Shown: positions 8,199 through 15,425 of the stretch, in pieces
Numbering within the stretch: position 1 is the stretch's first letter
How the letters are laid out: the number at the start of each line of letters is the position of its first letter
IMG/VR virus record: IMGVR_UViG_3300022208_000004
Span: 1-54,828 of that record
DNA from: a virus
Length of the DNA stretch: 54,828 nt
Strand: one strand, 5' to 3'
Position numbers and translations under genes: made by a program
The notes under the pieces: model-generated
The model's database searches: none
What the model was told of the DNA's origin: nothing
Seen by the model: only the letters and a program-made list of their open reading frames with translations

Positions 8199-10259
8199 CT
8201 AAAAAATAGAACTTGATGATTCGTCTTCTATGGAAGAATAAAATTCTGGAACATCATCATCTTCAATATCACTCAAACTTGTATTATTTATTATTCCCCT
8301 AACATTATTTCTCATTTCTTCAGGTGTTTTGTCTTTCATCTTTGCAATTTTCTTGAGTGCTTCCATTATTCCTAGCCCCTTTTCTGTTTTGTCTAAAATA
8401 GTTTCATTTAATTCTGCAATCTTTTCTCCAAATAATGGCCTATCTTGAAGAAACAATAATGAATGTATCAAAGCCGCTACAGCATCATCCTTATAACCTT
8501 GTTCTGCCTCATAACTGTTTTTCTTTTTAGTGTAAGTTGATAATTGCGTAATTGTAGTGGCATCACATATAACCAAACCATATCTTTCAATAAGCATCTT
8601 TAACAACAAAGCGCCTTTCTTTTTATTCTTCTTTGTTGTCCTGAATCCAAACACATTAGGCTTTTGAGAATACACATTTTCATACTCAAATGTATAGTTA
8701 AGTGTATCAGCCATTTCCTGCCCAACCGAATCATTAGTTTCAATGAAAATATAGGCATTATTATAATATCTACCTATACTGTTAAGCAATTCTGGTATTT
8801 CCATGTAGTGAACACCAGTTCCTATAACAACAGTTGCAATCTGTTTGTAAGGAATATCAGTTATATCAATAACCTGTATGGCAACAGAGTCACCAGCGGA
8901 TTCTGTAGTTATTTTAGCAGGGTCAACCCCTACAATATAATCATGCCCAATAATCCTATCATGGTAAATACTTATGTGACCTTCATAGTAATCGTTTATC
9001 TTTGTTATGTCTTTATACAAGGTCACATAACTTTCAGGCAGAGGGTCTAATACTGTCATATCTTCCATGTATTCACCATCAACCAATGAGTTTGAGGATG
9101 AAAGAAATTTACAGTTAAATTCTTGTTGAAATTTTCTTCGGCCAAGGTTTCCTATTGTCTGTTTCTCAAATACACCATCAATTATGTGATAGTTGCCATA
9201 TCTAAATTCAACTTCTTTAAAGCTATGTTTTTTTCCTTGGTGAACAATTAACATTGATTTGTAATCAGTTTCCGTGAAACCTGCGTGTAATTCTTTCATG
9301 GAATAGGCTTTTATTTCATTGTTATATTCAACATCAATAACATCATCATCATTCATGGAAACAAATTTATCATCTATGACATTTGCATAACCAGGGACTT
9401 CTTTCCAAAGTATTTCACAAGGAACAAATTCATTTTTCTTATCCAGTGCTTGCTTCCACATTTTGTAAAAATAATTCATACCTAATGGAGTTGAAACCAT
9501 TATTACTCTAGAAGATTTTGACGATGAAATAGTAGGGTAAACAGATTCCCAAAAAGGGTCCCAAATAGTATCGGACAAGTGAGCCGCTTCGTCAATAATT
9601 AAAAGATTTATCGTCTCACCACGAATAGAGTCTGAGGCCGTTGTTCCTGCGAAAACCTTGCATCCATTTTCTAGTTGAATTTCTGTCTTATTCCAGGTTA
9701 TAGCGCCTTGTTGTAACCAGAACGGAAGATTGGTATAAGCCAATTTTATTCTATGTAAGATTTCTTTAGCCTGTTTTTCTTTGTTGGCCAGAATGACAAC
9801 ATTCTTATATTCATTGAAAAGAACATAATGCAATACATAAAGCGCAAATGAAGTTGAATTGTGTGAAAGAATATCATTGGTATAATATAGGGAATCGTCA
9901 ACATCCAATAGGTCAAACATATGTTCTTTATTATCATTTCTCTTGACCTTGATTAAGGTTTCAATACCATCCTTTGTTTTGATTCTTGTTTTATTTTCAA
10001 TACAGTCTTTTGTGAATATCTCATTGTCGTTTTCATCAATGAGAATATGATTATCAGCACAAAATAGTTTCTTTCCTTTATCTGTTTCGATTTCCCAAAC
10101 ATCAAATTTTACAGTTTTGCCTATACCCTCAAATGGTTTCCATCCCTGATTTGTCCAGACTTTATAATCAGAAACCTTTACTTCATGTATGAATTTATCA
10201 TCTTCTGAGTAAGCCCAATTGATTAGTTTTCGTTTTAACTCTGTAAAAATTCCAAACAT
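8199..10259 (-). CDS. gp17: Terminase large subunit, C-gene: intein C-part plus ATPase/nuclease
   Basis: A 686-residue protein. Residues 1-134 are the C-part of a split intein: a block-B-like CADNHILI near 67-74, and a block F/G end with YYTNDILSHN and His133-Asn134. From Ser135 (STSFALYVLHYVLF) it continues T4 gp17 exactly after the Walker-A Gly-Lys. Walker B is LLIIDEAAH (219-227), followed by motif III STPLGMNYFY (256-265). The nuclease domain has GVDPAK (444-449), FIETND (505-510) and a C-terminal DDAVAAL (591-597). About 75 extra residues occur between the ATPase and nuclease domains (about 291-365). After trans-splicing with the product of 11380-11934 it should form the DNA-packaging motor and headful nuclease. 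Neither half alone has a complete ATPase site. Confidence 0.93.
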   Translation of the reverse strand: MFGIFTELKRKLINWAYSEDDKFIHEVKVSDYKVWTNQGWKPFEGIGKTVKFDVWEIETDKGKKLFCADNHILIDENDNEIFTKDCIENKTRIKTKDGIETLIKVKRNDNKEHMFDLLDVDDSLYYTNDILSHNSTSFALYVLHYVLFNEYKNVVILANKEKQAKEILHRIKLAYTNLPFWLQQGAITWNKTEIQLENGCKVFAGTTASDSIRGETINLLIIDEAAHLSDTIWDPFWESVYPTISSSKSSRVIMVSTPLGMNYFYKMWKQALDKKNEFVPCEILWKEVPGYANVIDDKFVSMNDDDVIDVEYNNEIKAYSMKELHAGFTETDYKSMLIVHQGKKHSFKEVEFRYGNYHIIDGVFEKQTIGNLGRRKFQQEFNCKFLSSSNSLVDGEYMEDMTVLDPLPESYVTLYKDITKINDYYEGHISIYHDRIIGHDYIVGVDPAKITTESAGDSVAIQVIDITDIPYKQIATVVIGTGVHYMEIPELLNSIGRYYNNAYIFIETNDSVGQEMADTLNYTFEYENVYSQKPNVFGFRTTKKNKKKGALLLKMLIERYGLVICDATTITQLSTYTKKKNSYEAEQGYKDDAVAALIHSLLFLQDRPLFGEKIAELNETILDKTEKGLGIMEALKKIAKMKDKTPEEMRNNVRGIINNTSLSDIEDDDVPEFYSSIEDESSSSIF
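9858..10259 (-). other. Split intein, C-terminal part (134 residues)
   Basis: Residues 1-134 of the terminase C-gene. It carries the block-B-like histidine (CADNH), an LDVDDSLYYTND block-F-like segment, and the terminal SHN with penultimate His and Asn for cyclisation. The +1 extein residue is Ser, an allowed splice nucleophile. Because block B lies in this half, the break is upstream of block B. That differs from DnaE-type split inteins, whose N-parts contain blocks A and B. Confidence 0.9.
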
Positions 10260-11422
10260 TCTCTTATTGTTTTATCCTTATCATTGTTATAATCTTTTTC
10301 TTGAATGTGTAATATTTCACATTTCAATTCATCTATTATTTGTTGTTCCCTCAACATATCTCTTTCTTGATTTCCTCTTTTTTCTCCATGCCAGTAATCA
10401 CCATCAAACTCAATTACCTTATTTGTTTTTTCATCGTAGAAATCAAGGAATCTTAATGAATATGATGATTGAATATGAACAACATATTCATTGTTCCAAC
10501 CAGATTTATCTTCTGTTTCATCTTTTAATGTGGCAAAATGAATACCTGTTTTATCTTCCAATGAGTTATAAACAGACCAAAATAATTCTTGTGAAATCTT
10601 AGAGAATGGTTGCCTTCCTTCTATTTTTTTTCTATTGATTTCCAATTTTTCTTCTGGTGTTTTGGCATCCAATGTTTTCTGCCATTTTTCTTGTCTTTTT
10701 AACCATATCTCTTTTCCTTTTTTCTCTCCATACTTATCAATACAAAGTTCAAGAGAAAAACGTCTTTGTAATTCACCTATTTTCTGCTTTGCCTTATCTA
10801 TTGAGTATCCTTGTTTTAACCAATGTTTAAGAGTCAATTTATTGTTTCCATTGTTCCTGTTGGAATCACCTATCTTCTTATAGATGCTTTGTAATTGTTT
10901 ATTCAATTCATCATCAGTCAAATTTTCATAACCCTTGAAGTTTTTACTGAATGGTGACAGATTTCCGCCATGATTAAATCCAGGATTGTTTTCTCCTTTT
11001 ATTTTTTCTGAGGCATAGTTTAAGTATGATTCAGAAAACGCTCTCACACTATACTTTTCTTCATATTCTTGAACTGTGATATTATGTTTGTATAGTAGGT
11101 GTTGCGTTAATGACCGCGCCTTAATTCCACATATCTTACATTCGACTATGCCTACTTCATGTTTGTATTTTTGGTCAGCCTGTTTCCGTTGTCTTGTGGT
11201 TTCTAGACACTGTGTTGAACAGTATTTTGCTTTCATGTCTCTGACTGAAATATCCTTGTGACAATTAAGACATTCTCTTTTTATTGTTTTTGGGTCAACC
11301 CATTTTTCATGTTTTATTAGGTAATCTATCTTGTTTAGATTATGTTCTTTTTTAGTGTGGTGATAGAAGTTATATTTGTTTATGGTTTGATTACATTCCT
11401 TACAAACTTTTTCAGATTCCAT
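10235..11422 (-). CDS. Vsr-like (EDxHD) homing endonuclease between the terminase halves
   Basis: A 395-residue protein. The N-terminus has zinc-finger-like pairs: CKECNQ with HH..H, CLNCHK with YCSTQC, and CKICG followed by an HLLYKHN histidine pair. A NUMOD3-like GENNPGFNHGG follows near residues 145-155. The C-terminal catalytic region reads RFLDFYDEKTNKVIEFDG, then DYWHG and ERDMLREQQI, matching the Vsr-fold EDxHD homing-endonuclease pattern. The gene lies between the two terminase pieces and overlaps both (43 bases into the N-gene, 25 into the C-gene). It has its own AAGGAGA ribosome site and an upstream TATAAATA box. Expected role: cutting unoccupied terminase alleles so the split-intein locus spreads. 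Published fractured genes carry endonucleases of this type. Confidence 0.85.
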   Translation of the reverse strand: MESEKVCKECNQTINKYNFYHHTKKEHNLNKIDYLIKHEKWVDPKTIKRECLNCHKDISVRDMKAKYCSTQCLETTRQRKQADQKYKHEVGIVECKICGIKARSLTQHLLYKHNITVQEYEEKYSVRAFSESYLNYASEKIKGENNPGFNHGGNLSPFSKNFKGYENLTDDELNKQLQSIYKKIGDSNRNNGNNKLTLKHWLKQGYSIDKAKQKIGELQRRFSLELCIDKYGEKKGKEIWLKRQEKWQKTLDAKTPEEKLEINRKKIEGRQPFSKISQELFWSVYNSLEDKTGIHFATLKDETEDKSGWNNEYVVHIQSSYSLRFLDFYDEKTNKVIEFDGDYWHGEKRGNQERDMLREQQIIDELKCEILHIQEKDYNNDKDKTIRECLEFLQS

Positions 11423-11934
11423 ATTATAAGTCTCCTTAGATTGTTCATACTCTTATTTATAATATAGAATGGTTTTTTAGTATGCTTCTGGTCAATTTGG
11501 TAAACCCTGTTTAATAAATCATAGAAATCACCAATTTTTATATCCATAATTTCTCCTTCATAAGTCTTTATTTTAATTACAGAATCACCCAAACAGCACT
11601 TTCCACACTGTCTACTTGCTACGTTAATAGTAAAACGATTGTTTAAAAAATTGTTTAATAGTCTTTCTTGATATCGTCTTAGATTAATGGTGATAAGTCC
11701 CTTATCAGCATGGACTATTTTATAATACCGTTTTGCAAAGTAGTATATGTCTTGTTGGCATTTATACAATTCCTGAATATGAACATCGGAGAAAGGTAGA
11801 ATGGCATTCTTACCCTTTAGTTTTGTGTTGCCTAGATAGTGAAATTTCTGACCATAAACATCTCTTGTAAAATCGGGAATATCTAGAGGATTTTCTGGTA
11901 TTACAGTTATAGCATTCGTTTCTATTACTTCCAT
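11380..11934 (-). CDS. gp17: Terminase large subunit, N-gene: N-extein plus intein N-part
   Basis: A 184-residue protein. Residues 1-112 match the T4 gp17 N-terminus: LRRYQERLLNNFLNNRFTIN is the adenine-binding/Q region, then ASRQCGK ends the Walker-A loop at Gly-Lys. Residues 113-184 are the intein N-part, opening with CCLGDSVIKI, a good block A (Cys1, Gly4-Asp5). The segment after about residue 147 is not clearly intein-like. Its DNA also contains the late promoter and ribosome site of the endonuclease gene. The start overlaps the preceding gene by 10 bases. This is not simply a truncated gene: the C-gene supplies the complementary intein end and resumes the extein at the next expected residue. 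Confidence 0.92.
   Translation of the reverse strand: MEVIETNAITVIPENPLDIPDFTRDVYGQKFHYLGNTKLKGKNAILPFSDVHIQELYKCQQDIYYFAKRYYKIVHADKGLITINLRRYQERLLNNFLNNRFTINVASRQCGKCCLGDSVIKIKTYEGEIMDIKIGDFYDLLNRVYQIDQKHTKKPFYIINKSMNNLRRLIIWNLKKFVRNVIKP
11383..11598 (-). other. Split intein, N-terminal part (72 residues)
   Basis: Begins with Cys113 of the terminase N-gene immediately after Gly111-Lys112. Block A is CCLGDS; the next strands are EGEIMDIKIGDFYDLL. There is no block B in this half. Only the first 30-35 residues look like intein fold, resembling the very short N-part reported for the atypically split AceL-TerL intein. The remaining residues may be read-through into the DNA used by the nested endonuclease gene. 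Confidence 0.85.
11454..11461 (-). promoter_or_regulatory. T4-type late promoter box (TATAAATA) for the endonuclease gene
   Basis: An exact TATAAATA on the minus strand, 32 bases before the endonuclease ATG and followed by AAGGAGA at ribosome-site distance. It lies inside the coding sequence of the intein N-part, so the nested gene appears to have its own late expression signal. Confidence 0.65.
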
Positions 11935-12443
11935 TTGTTCTCTGATAGTGTTTTTGGAAAGAATCCAGATTCGGGCAATTCGACAATTATCTCGTAATAT
12001 CCATTTGCAAAAGCAACCACCCCAATTATCTTTTCCATAGGAACAATATAGGCAGCCAACTTTTTTTCTTCATCTGAATATCTTTTAGCCCATTTTTTAT
12101 CCGCAAAAAGAACAGTCAAAGAACCCTTTGGAACCTTAATATTATCGGATTGTGCCCGATGTAGAATAACTTTGTTCCCATATTCTTTTTTCATGAAGTG
12201 TAGGGTCTTGGAGTATTCTTTTTTAACATCATCTAAGGTGAAGTCATTCTTATTTATCTTCCTATCTAATGCTCTAGGAATCCCAACAATAAGCCCCCTA
12301 ACATCAGAATTTATGGCAGAACTTATGCTATTAGGCAAGGATTTGGTTTCCTGACTAGCAATTTTCAATAATTCATCGTTTATGACAAACGTCTTTATGT
12401 TCTCATTAAGAAATTGTTTGAATGTCTTAATATTACTTATCAT
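11925..12443 (-). CDS. Leader-bearing protein, possible ADP-ribosyltransferase-like fold
   Basis: 172 residues from the ATG at 12443, chosen because GGGGA lies 7 bases upstream; a GTG at 12464 would be upstream of that site. The N-terminus MISNIKTFKQFLNE resembles the T4 capsid-targeting leader and offers an LxE cut site (LNE, residues 12-14). The rest contains VILHRAQS (Arg96), LTVLFADKKWAKRY, and a C-terminal GYYEIIVELP (Glu151). That arrangement is reminiscent of the R-S-E layout of arginine-type ADP-ribosyltransferases, but the middle Ser-Thr-Ser motif is poor. It overlaps the terminase N-gene start. Likely head-packaged; the enzyme call is tentative. Confidence 0.5.
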   Translation of the reverse strand: MISNIKTFKQFLNENIKTFVINDELLKIASQETKSLPNSISSAINSDVRGLIVGIPRALDRKINKNDFTLDDVKKEYSKTLHFMKKEYGNKVILHRAQSDNIKVPKGSLTVLFADKKWAKRYSDEEKKLAAYIVPMEKIIGVVAFANGYYEIIVELPESGFFPKTLSENKWK

Positions 12444-13422
12444 ATGAATATCCCCACTTCTCACCTAATGCATAGAACATATCTGCAAATGTGCGCCATT
12501 TATTTTTCCTCATTATTCTAATAATTTCATCCATGTAGTCTCTTAGTTTGCCTTCACTTTTCTTGTTGTTATGAAACAGCGTTTCTATTCCAGAACTTTT
12601 GACCGCCCGATTTATAAAATAGTCCATATGTTCTTTATCTGAACTACTTTTAATTTCATTAAAATTTCTGAGACTTCCAGCATTATAAAGATATGATGAT
12701 TCTTTTGAGGTCAATTCTTCAGTGTTTTTCTTTTTCAACAATGAAAGTATGCTTTGAAAAGCATCAGAATCATAAGATGAATTATAGTCGCGTCCACTAT
12801 TTGCTTTTGTTTTTGTATAGGTTTTAAGGAAATTTATTACATCGTCTAATTCTGTTTTGGCTTTAGATTTATTTTGCAAAATCCAGTCATGGTTGTCACT
12901 GTATATCCAATATGGAATACCACTCTTTTTTAGTTCAATAAATGTGCTTAACAATTCTGTTCTATTCTTTGCGAACTTCTCAAATTCTTTCATTCTTTCG
13001 ATGTTGAAAAGAATGTGTATTTCTTCAATATACTTATTGAATTGTTCAATAGTAGGTTTAGGTGAATAAATTCTATCTTCTGCTTCATCATCCTTTTGTC
13101 TGAATGCGATAGTTGTATTTCTACCCCAATAATCTACAGACTTTGCAGAATAACGTTGATTCAGTTTTTCACCGTTTAATTTCATCACAGCCGAAGCCAT
13201 ATCTTCACCAAAATGATAGCCGCCGTATTTCAGTCTGGTAGTAGATAGGTAGTAATAATTTTTCTTTTTACCCCTAAACCTTTCTTCTGAACTCTGACCT
13301 ATATCAGTAGTGAGTTTAATGGAATTCGTTTTTAGAATTTTACCTAGAGAAATGAGTGAGGTCGCATGGTAAACCATACTAGAAGCCATTTCATTTAGAT
13401 ATTGTTTAAAGGTCAGTATCAT
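12433..13422 (-). CDS. Leader-bearing ADP-ribosyltransferase-like protein (Alt analogue?)
   Basis: 329 residues. Leader MILTFKQYLNE (LNE at 9-11) is followed by VYHATS (17-22), a spacer, then YYYLSTTR (56-63), a VMKLNGEKL strand (79-87), VDYWG and EAEDRI (113-118). His-x-Thr, Ser-Thr-Thr and a downstream acidic pair are the arrangement I associate with phage ADP-ribosyltransferase or KptA-like folds. The last 150 residues are helical with no recognised domain. T4 Alt is a precedent: a capsid-targeted ADP-ribosyltransferase injected with the DNA. Leader DNA at 13401-13422 is identical to that of the next gene upstream. Fold assignment is inference from motifs. Confidence 0.6.
   Translation of the reverse strand: MILTFKQYLNEMASSMVYHATSLISLGKILKTNSIKLTTDIGQSSEERFRGKKKNYYYLSTTRLKYGGYHFGEDMASAVMKLNGEKLNQRYSAKSVDYWGRNTTIAFRQKDDEAEDRIYSPKPTIEQFNKYIEEIHILFNIERMKEFEKFAKNRTELLSTFIELKKSGIPYWIYSDNHDWILQNKSKAKTELDDVINFLKTYTKTKANSGRDYNSSYDSDAFQSILSLLKKKNTEELTSKESSYLYNAGSLRNFNEIKSSSDKEHMDYFINRAVKSSGIETLFHNNKKSEGKLRDYMDEIIRIMRKNKWRTFADMFYALGEKWGYSYDK
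13401..13422 (-). repeat. Leader-coding repeat A, copy 1 (22 identical bases)
   Basis: Identical to 14203-14224. Encodes the start of MILTFKQ in the ADP-ribosyltransferase-like gene. The bodies of the two genes are unrelated. Confidence 0.9.
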
Positions 13423-13426
13423 AAAT

Positions 13427-14224
13427 TTATATTTCCTTTAATAGTTCTTTTTTAAATTCTTCTACTTTTAATTGTATGTAACCATAGAATCGTTTGAGAA
13501 ATTTTTTCTGAACATCTCCATTCCATGATCTAAATATAGGACTTTCTTTTACAAATATAGTGAAAAAATTATAGGTTTTATTTTCATCGGCCTTGCCTAA
13601 CCAATCTTTTCCAGCCTTCATTATAAAAGCTAATTTGGCTTCTGGTTTTAATTTATTTAGTATATTATCTATTTTAAATATAATCTGTTGAGCATAAGCA
13701 TTATACTCTTTATCTGAAGATATGTAATCGGTTATATCACCAGATTTTGCTAGTTCTAGTGTTCCAGATTTAAAAAAGTCTTCTTTCCATCTTTTAGAGT
13801 CTAGGAAATGAATGAATTCATGTAGGAATGTTTCTTTATTTTTTTCAAATAGTTTTTTCATTTCTTTCATATTTTCTATACTCACCACATAATTCTCTGG
13901 TAAGCAGTATAGTCTTATTACTCTACCATTTTTCAATGGTTCTATTAAACCTTTTATGGTTATATTCTCATTTGATACAACTTTTTGTAAAGTAACGGCA
14001 ATATTATCATCCTTAAACATAGCCAATCCCCTTTTAACATTATTGAAAGGTATAGCTATACCAACGGCTTTTCCGTCACTCTTGACAAGAGTAGAGACTT
14101 CCAGGAGACTTTTTTTACTGTTAAATAGACCATTCAATCTATCAAAGACCTTTAAAGCAATATCTCTAGCTACTTTATCTGATTGAGCATCTTCAACCAA
14201 GAATTGTTTAAAGGTCAGTATCAT
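13427..14224 (-). CDS. Leader-bearing HExxH metallopeptidase-like protein
   Basis: 265 residues. Leader MILTFKQFLVE (LVE at 9-11) precedes a long mixed region and then ETFLHEFIHFLDSKRW, with HEFIH at 135-139. HExxH is the zinc-binding and catalytic signature of gluzincin/metzincin-type metallopeptidases. A possible third ligand is Glu in SDKEYNAYAQQ about 30 residues later, as in gluzincins. No signal peptide or membrane segment is seen. If the leader targets it to the head, it could be a protease delivered to the host cell or one acting inside the head. A single HExxH can occur by chance, but its hydrophobic flanks and downstream Glu support a real site. Confidence 0.6.
   Translation of the reverse strand: MILTFKQFLVEDAQSDKVARDIALKVFDRLNGLFNSKKSLLEVSTLVKSDGKAVGIAIPFNNVKRGLAMFKDDNIAVTLQKVVSNENITIKGLIEPLKNGRVIRLYCLPENYVVSIENMKEMKKLFEKNKETFLHEFIHFLDSKRWKEDFFKSGTLELAKSGDITDYISSDKEYNAYAQQIIFKIDNILNKLKPEAKLAFIMKAGKDWLGKADENKTYNFFTIFVKESPIFRSWNGDVQKKFLKRFYGYIQLKVEEFKKELLKEI
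14203..14224 (-). repeat. Leader-coding repeat A, copy 2
   Basis: Identical to 13401-13422. Encodes the start of MILTFKQ in the metallopeptidase-like gene. Confidence 0.9.
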
Positions 14225-14225
14225 A

Positions 14226-14573
14226 TTACAATTGCCAATCGGATTTTAATTTTGCGGATTTTCTCGCAAAGGCTCTGGCATAGGCATCCCTATAAACTTC
14301 TTTTACAGACGTATCCCAGGGCCTTGAAATTTCCATAAGGTTGTCAAAAATATCATCTACAAGCATATTTACCAATCTTTTAACTGATTGGTTTTCATCG
14401 GGATTACCTTCATCATCATATACCTTCATAATAACATCTCCTGTTTTTAAGGCATATGTTTTTAAGGCATTAAACAAAGTTTGCTTTGTTGCGCTGGAAA
14501 TAGAACCCCTTACGTTTGTAATAGGTGTGCTACGGGGTTGTATTGTTTTTTCAATTAATAATTTATAGTCCAT
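14226..14573 (-). CDS. Small protein of unknown function with a leader-like N-terminus
   Basis: 115 residues, starting MDYKLLIEKTIQPRS. The first residues resemble the MNYKELL leaders nearby but lack a clean LxE site. The rest is helical and charged, with DDIFDNLMEISRPW and RDAYARAFARKSAKL. It sits between the metallopeptidase-like gene and gp16, 2 bases after one and 5 before the other. I do not recognise a family. It could be head-packaged like its neighbours or an accessory packaging factor; nothing in the sequence decides. Confidence 0.6.
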   Translation of the reverse strand: MDYKLLIEKTIQPRSTPITNVRGSISSATKQTLFNALKTYALKTGDVIMKVYDDEGNPDENQSVKRLVNMLVDDIFDNLMEISRPWDTSVKEVYRDAYARAFARKSAKLKSDWQL

Positions 14574-14577
14574 ATTT

Positions 14578-15081
14578 TTATCCCCTTGCTTTTTTTAATA
14601 GGTCCGCTGTTGTTCCTTGAATAATATTCACTGTATTAGCCTTACCAATGTTCATTCCAGGTTGATCTGGTAGATTGTTTCTTTCTCTCTCTACCTTGAC
14701 AACTCTTTCATACATAACCATTGTCGTTTCAATAGTCTTAGTAATGTTTGCCATTAAATTAGATATTCCTTCTATTCGTGACCCTGACATAACATCAGCA
14801 TCACCAGTAGAAAGACTATTGAATAAATCCCTGCCCCGTCTAACAAGATTCTGTAAGTTTCTTCTAGCCAATACAAAATCCTTCTTCAAATCAATCAAGT
14901 CAAATAATTCAATCTTACCAGAATCTTTGTTCATCACCTGTAAATCTTTTTCGGATATTTCCTCTACTTCATAATCATCTGTAGTCAACACAATATCCTT
15001 AGTTTCATTATCTACTCTAGTAACTTTTTCTTCTATAATATTGAATTCTTCACTCAATCTATTGAAAGTTTTATCATCCAT
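14578..15081 (-). CDS. gp16: Terminase small subunit (gp16-like)
   Basis: 167 residues (T4 gp16 is 164). The central part has the gp16 helical hairpin: DFVLARRNLQNLVRRGRDLF, then ISNLMANITKTIETTMVMYE. The C-terminus ends MNIGKANTVNIIQGTTADLL, parallel to the T4 ending in which a MNIQNATVFMGSP-like segment precedes TELMDEIGD. It should form the oligomeric ring that regulates terminase and recognises DNA for packaging. Unlike T4, where 16 and 17 are adjacent, five accessory genes lie between this gene and the terminase large subunit. An exact TATAAATA sits only two bases before the ATG. Confidence 0.8.
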   Translation of the reverse strand: MDDKTFNRLSEEFNIIEEKVTRVDNETKDIVLTTDDYEVEEISEKDLQVMNKDSGKIELFDLIDLKKDFVLARRNLQNLVRRGRDLFNSLSTGDADVMSGSRIEGISNLMANITKTIETTMVMYERVVKVERERNNLPDQPGMNIGKANTVNIIQGTTADLLKKARG

Positions 15082-15082
15082 T

Positions 15083-15090
15083 TATTTATA
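15083..15090 (-). promoter_or_regulatory. TATAAATA box overlapping the gp16 start region
   Basis: An exact T4 late-box match on the minus strand, but only two bases from the gp16 ATG. A transcript starting here would begin inside gp16, so the box may serve downstream genes, give a leaderless message, or be coincidental in AT-rich DNA. Confidence 0.35.
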
Positions 15091-15136
15091 AATCCAATTC
15101 AGTTTTCCATTGTTCTATCTTCATTTATGAAGTTAG

Positions 15137-15424
15137 TTAAAAAGGACTAACATTTTTCATGGTTTTTCTTCTTTGTTCCCATGTTTTACCTTTGGCTTGT
15201 TTCATCCATTCTTTTGCGGCTTTTTCTGTAGAGAAAGGTTCAAAATTAATTGACGACCATGCTGTGTCCCCAGGTTTACCATATTTAGTTCCAGAAGTAT
15301 CTTGAAATTCTTCAACATCCCAAACATCTCCAAATTCACGCATATAATTTTTCTTCACTCTTAGATCACCAAATTTTGGTTCGCTTTCTTGTAATACTTT
15401 ATTGATTATTTCTTTGTAATTCAT
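15137..15424 (-). CDS. Small leader-bearing protein, unknown function
   Basis: 95 residues. Leader MNYKEIINKVLQES has LQE at residues 11-13. The mature part is rich in Trp and charged residues: DVWDVEEFQDTSG, GDTAWSSINFEPF, and STEKAAKEWMKQAKG. This could be a small alpha/beta fold in which an AAxxWM helix packs on strands. The bases around the start codon are identical to those of the next gene upstream (AAAGGTATAATATG then AATTACAAAGAA). Probable head-packaged small protein; function unknown. Confidence 0.65.
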   Translation of the reverse strand: MNYKEIINKVLQESEPKFGDLRVKKNYMREFGDVWDVEEFQDTSGTKYGKPGDTAWSSINFEPFSTEKAAKEWMKQAKGKTWEQRRKTMKNVSPF

Positions 15425-15425
15425 A

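Noticed and set aside
10219-10602. Plus-strand frame of 127 residues opposite the endonuclease
   Set aside because: Composition is typical of the complement of AT-rich coding DNA (many Phe, Leu, His), and it overlaps two supported genes.
11380-11934. Terminase N-gene as a frameshifted or degraded pseudogene
   Set aside because: The break falls exactly at an intein block A, and the complementary intein end and extein resume in the C-gene. A random truncation would not give this.
15119-15132. Small palindrome (cttcat / atgaag) between gp16 and the next gene
   Set aside because: Only 6-base arms around two bases and no T tract; too short to call a terminator or operator.
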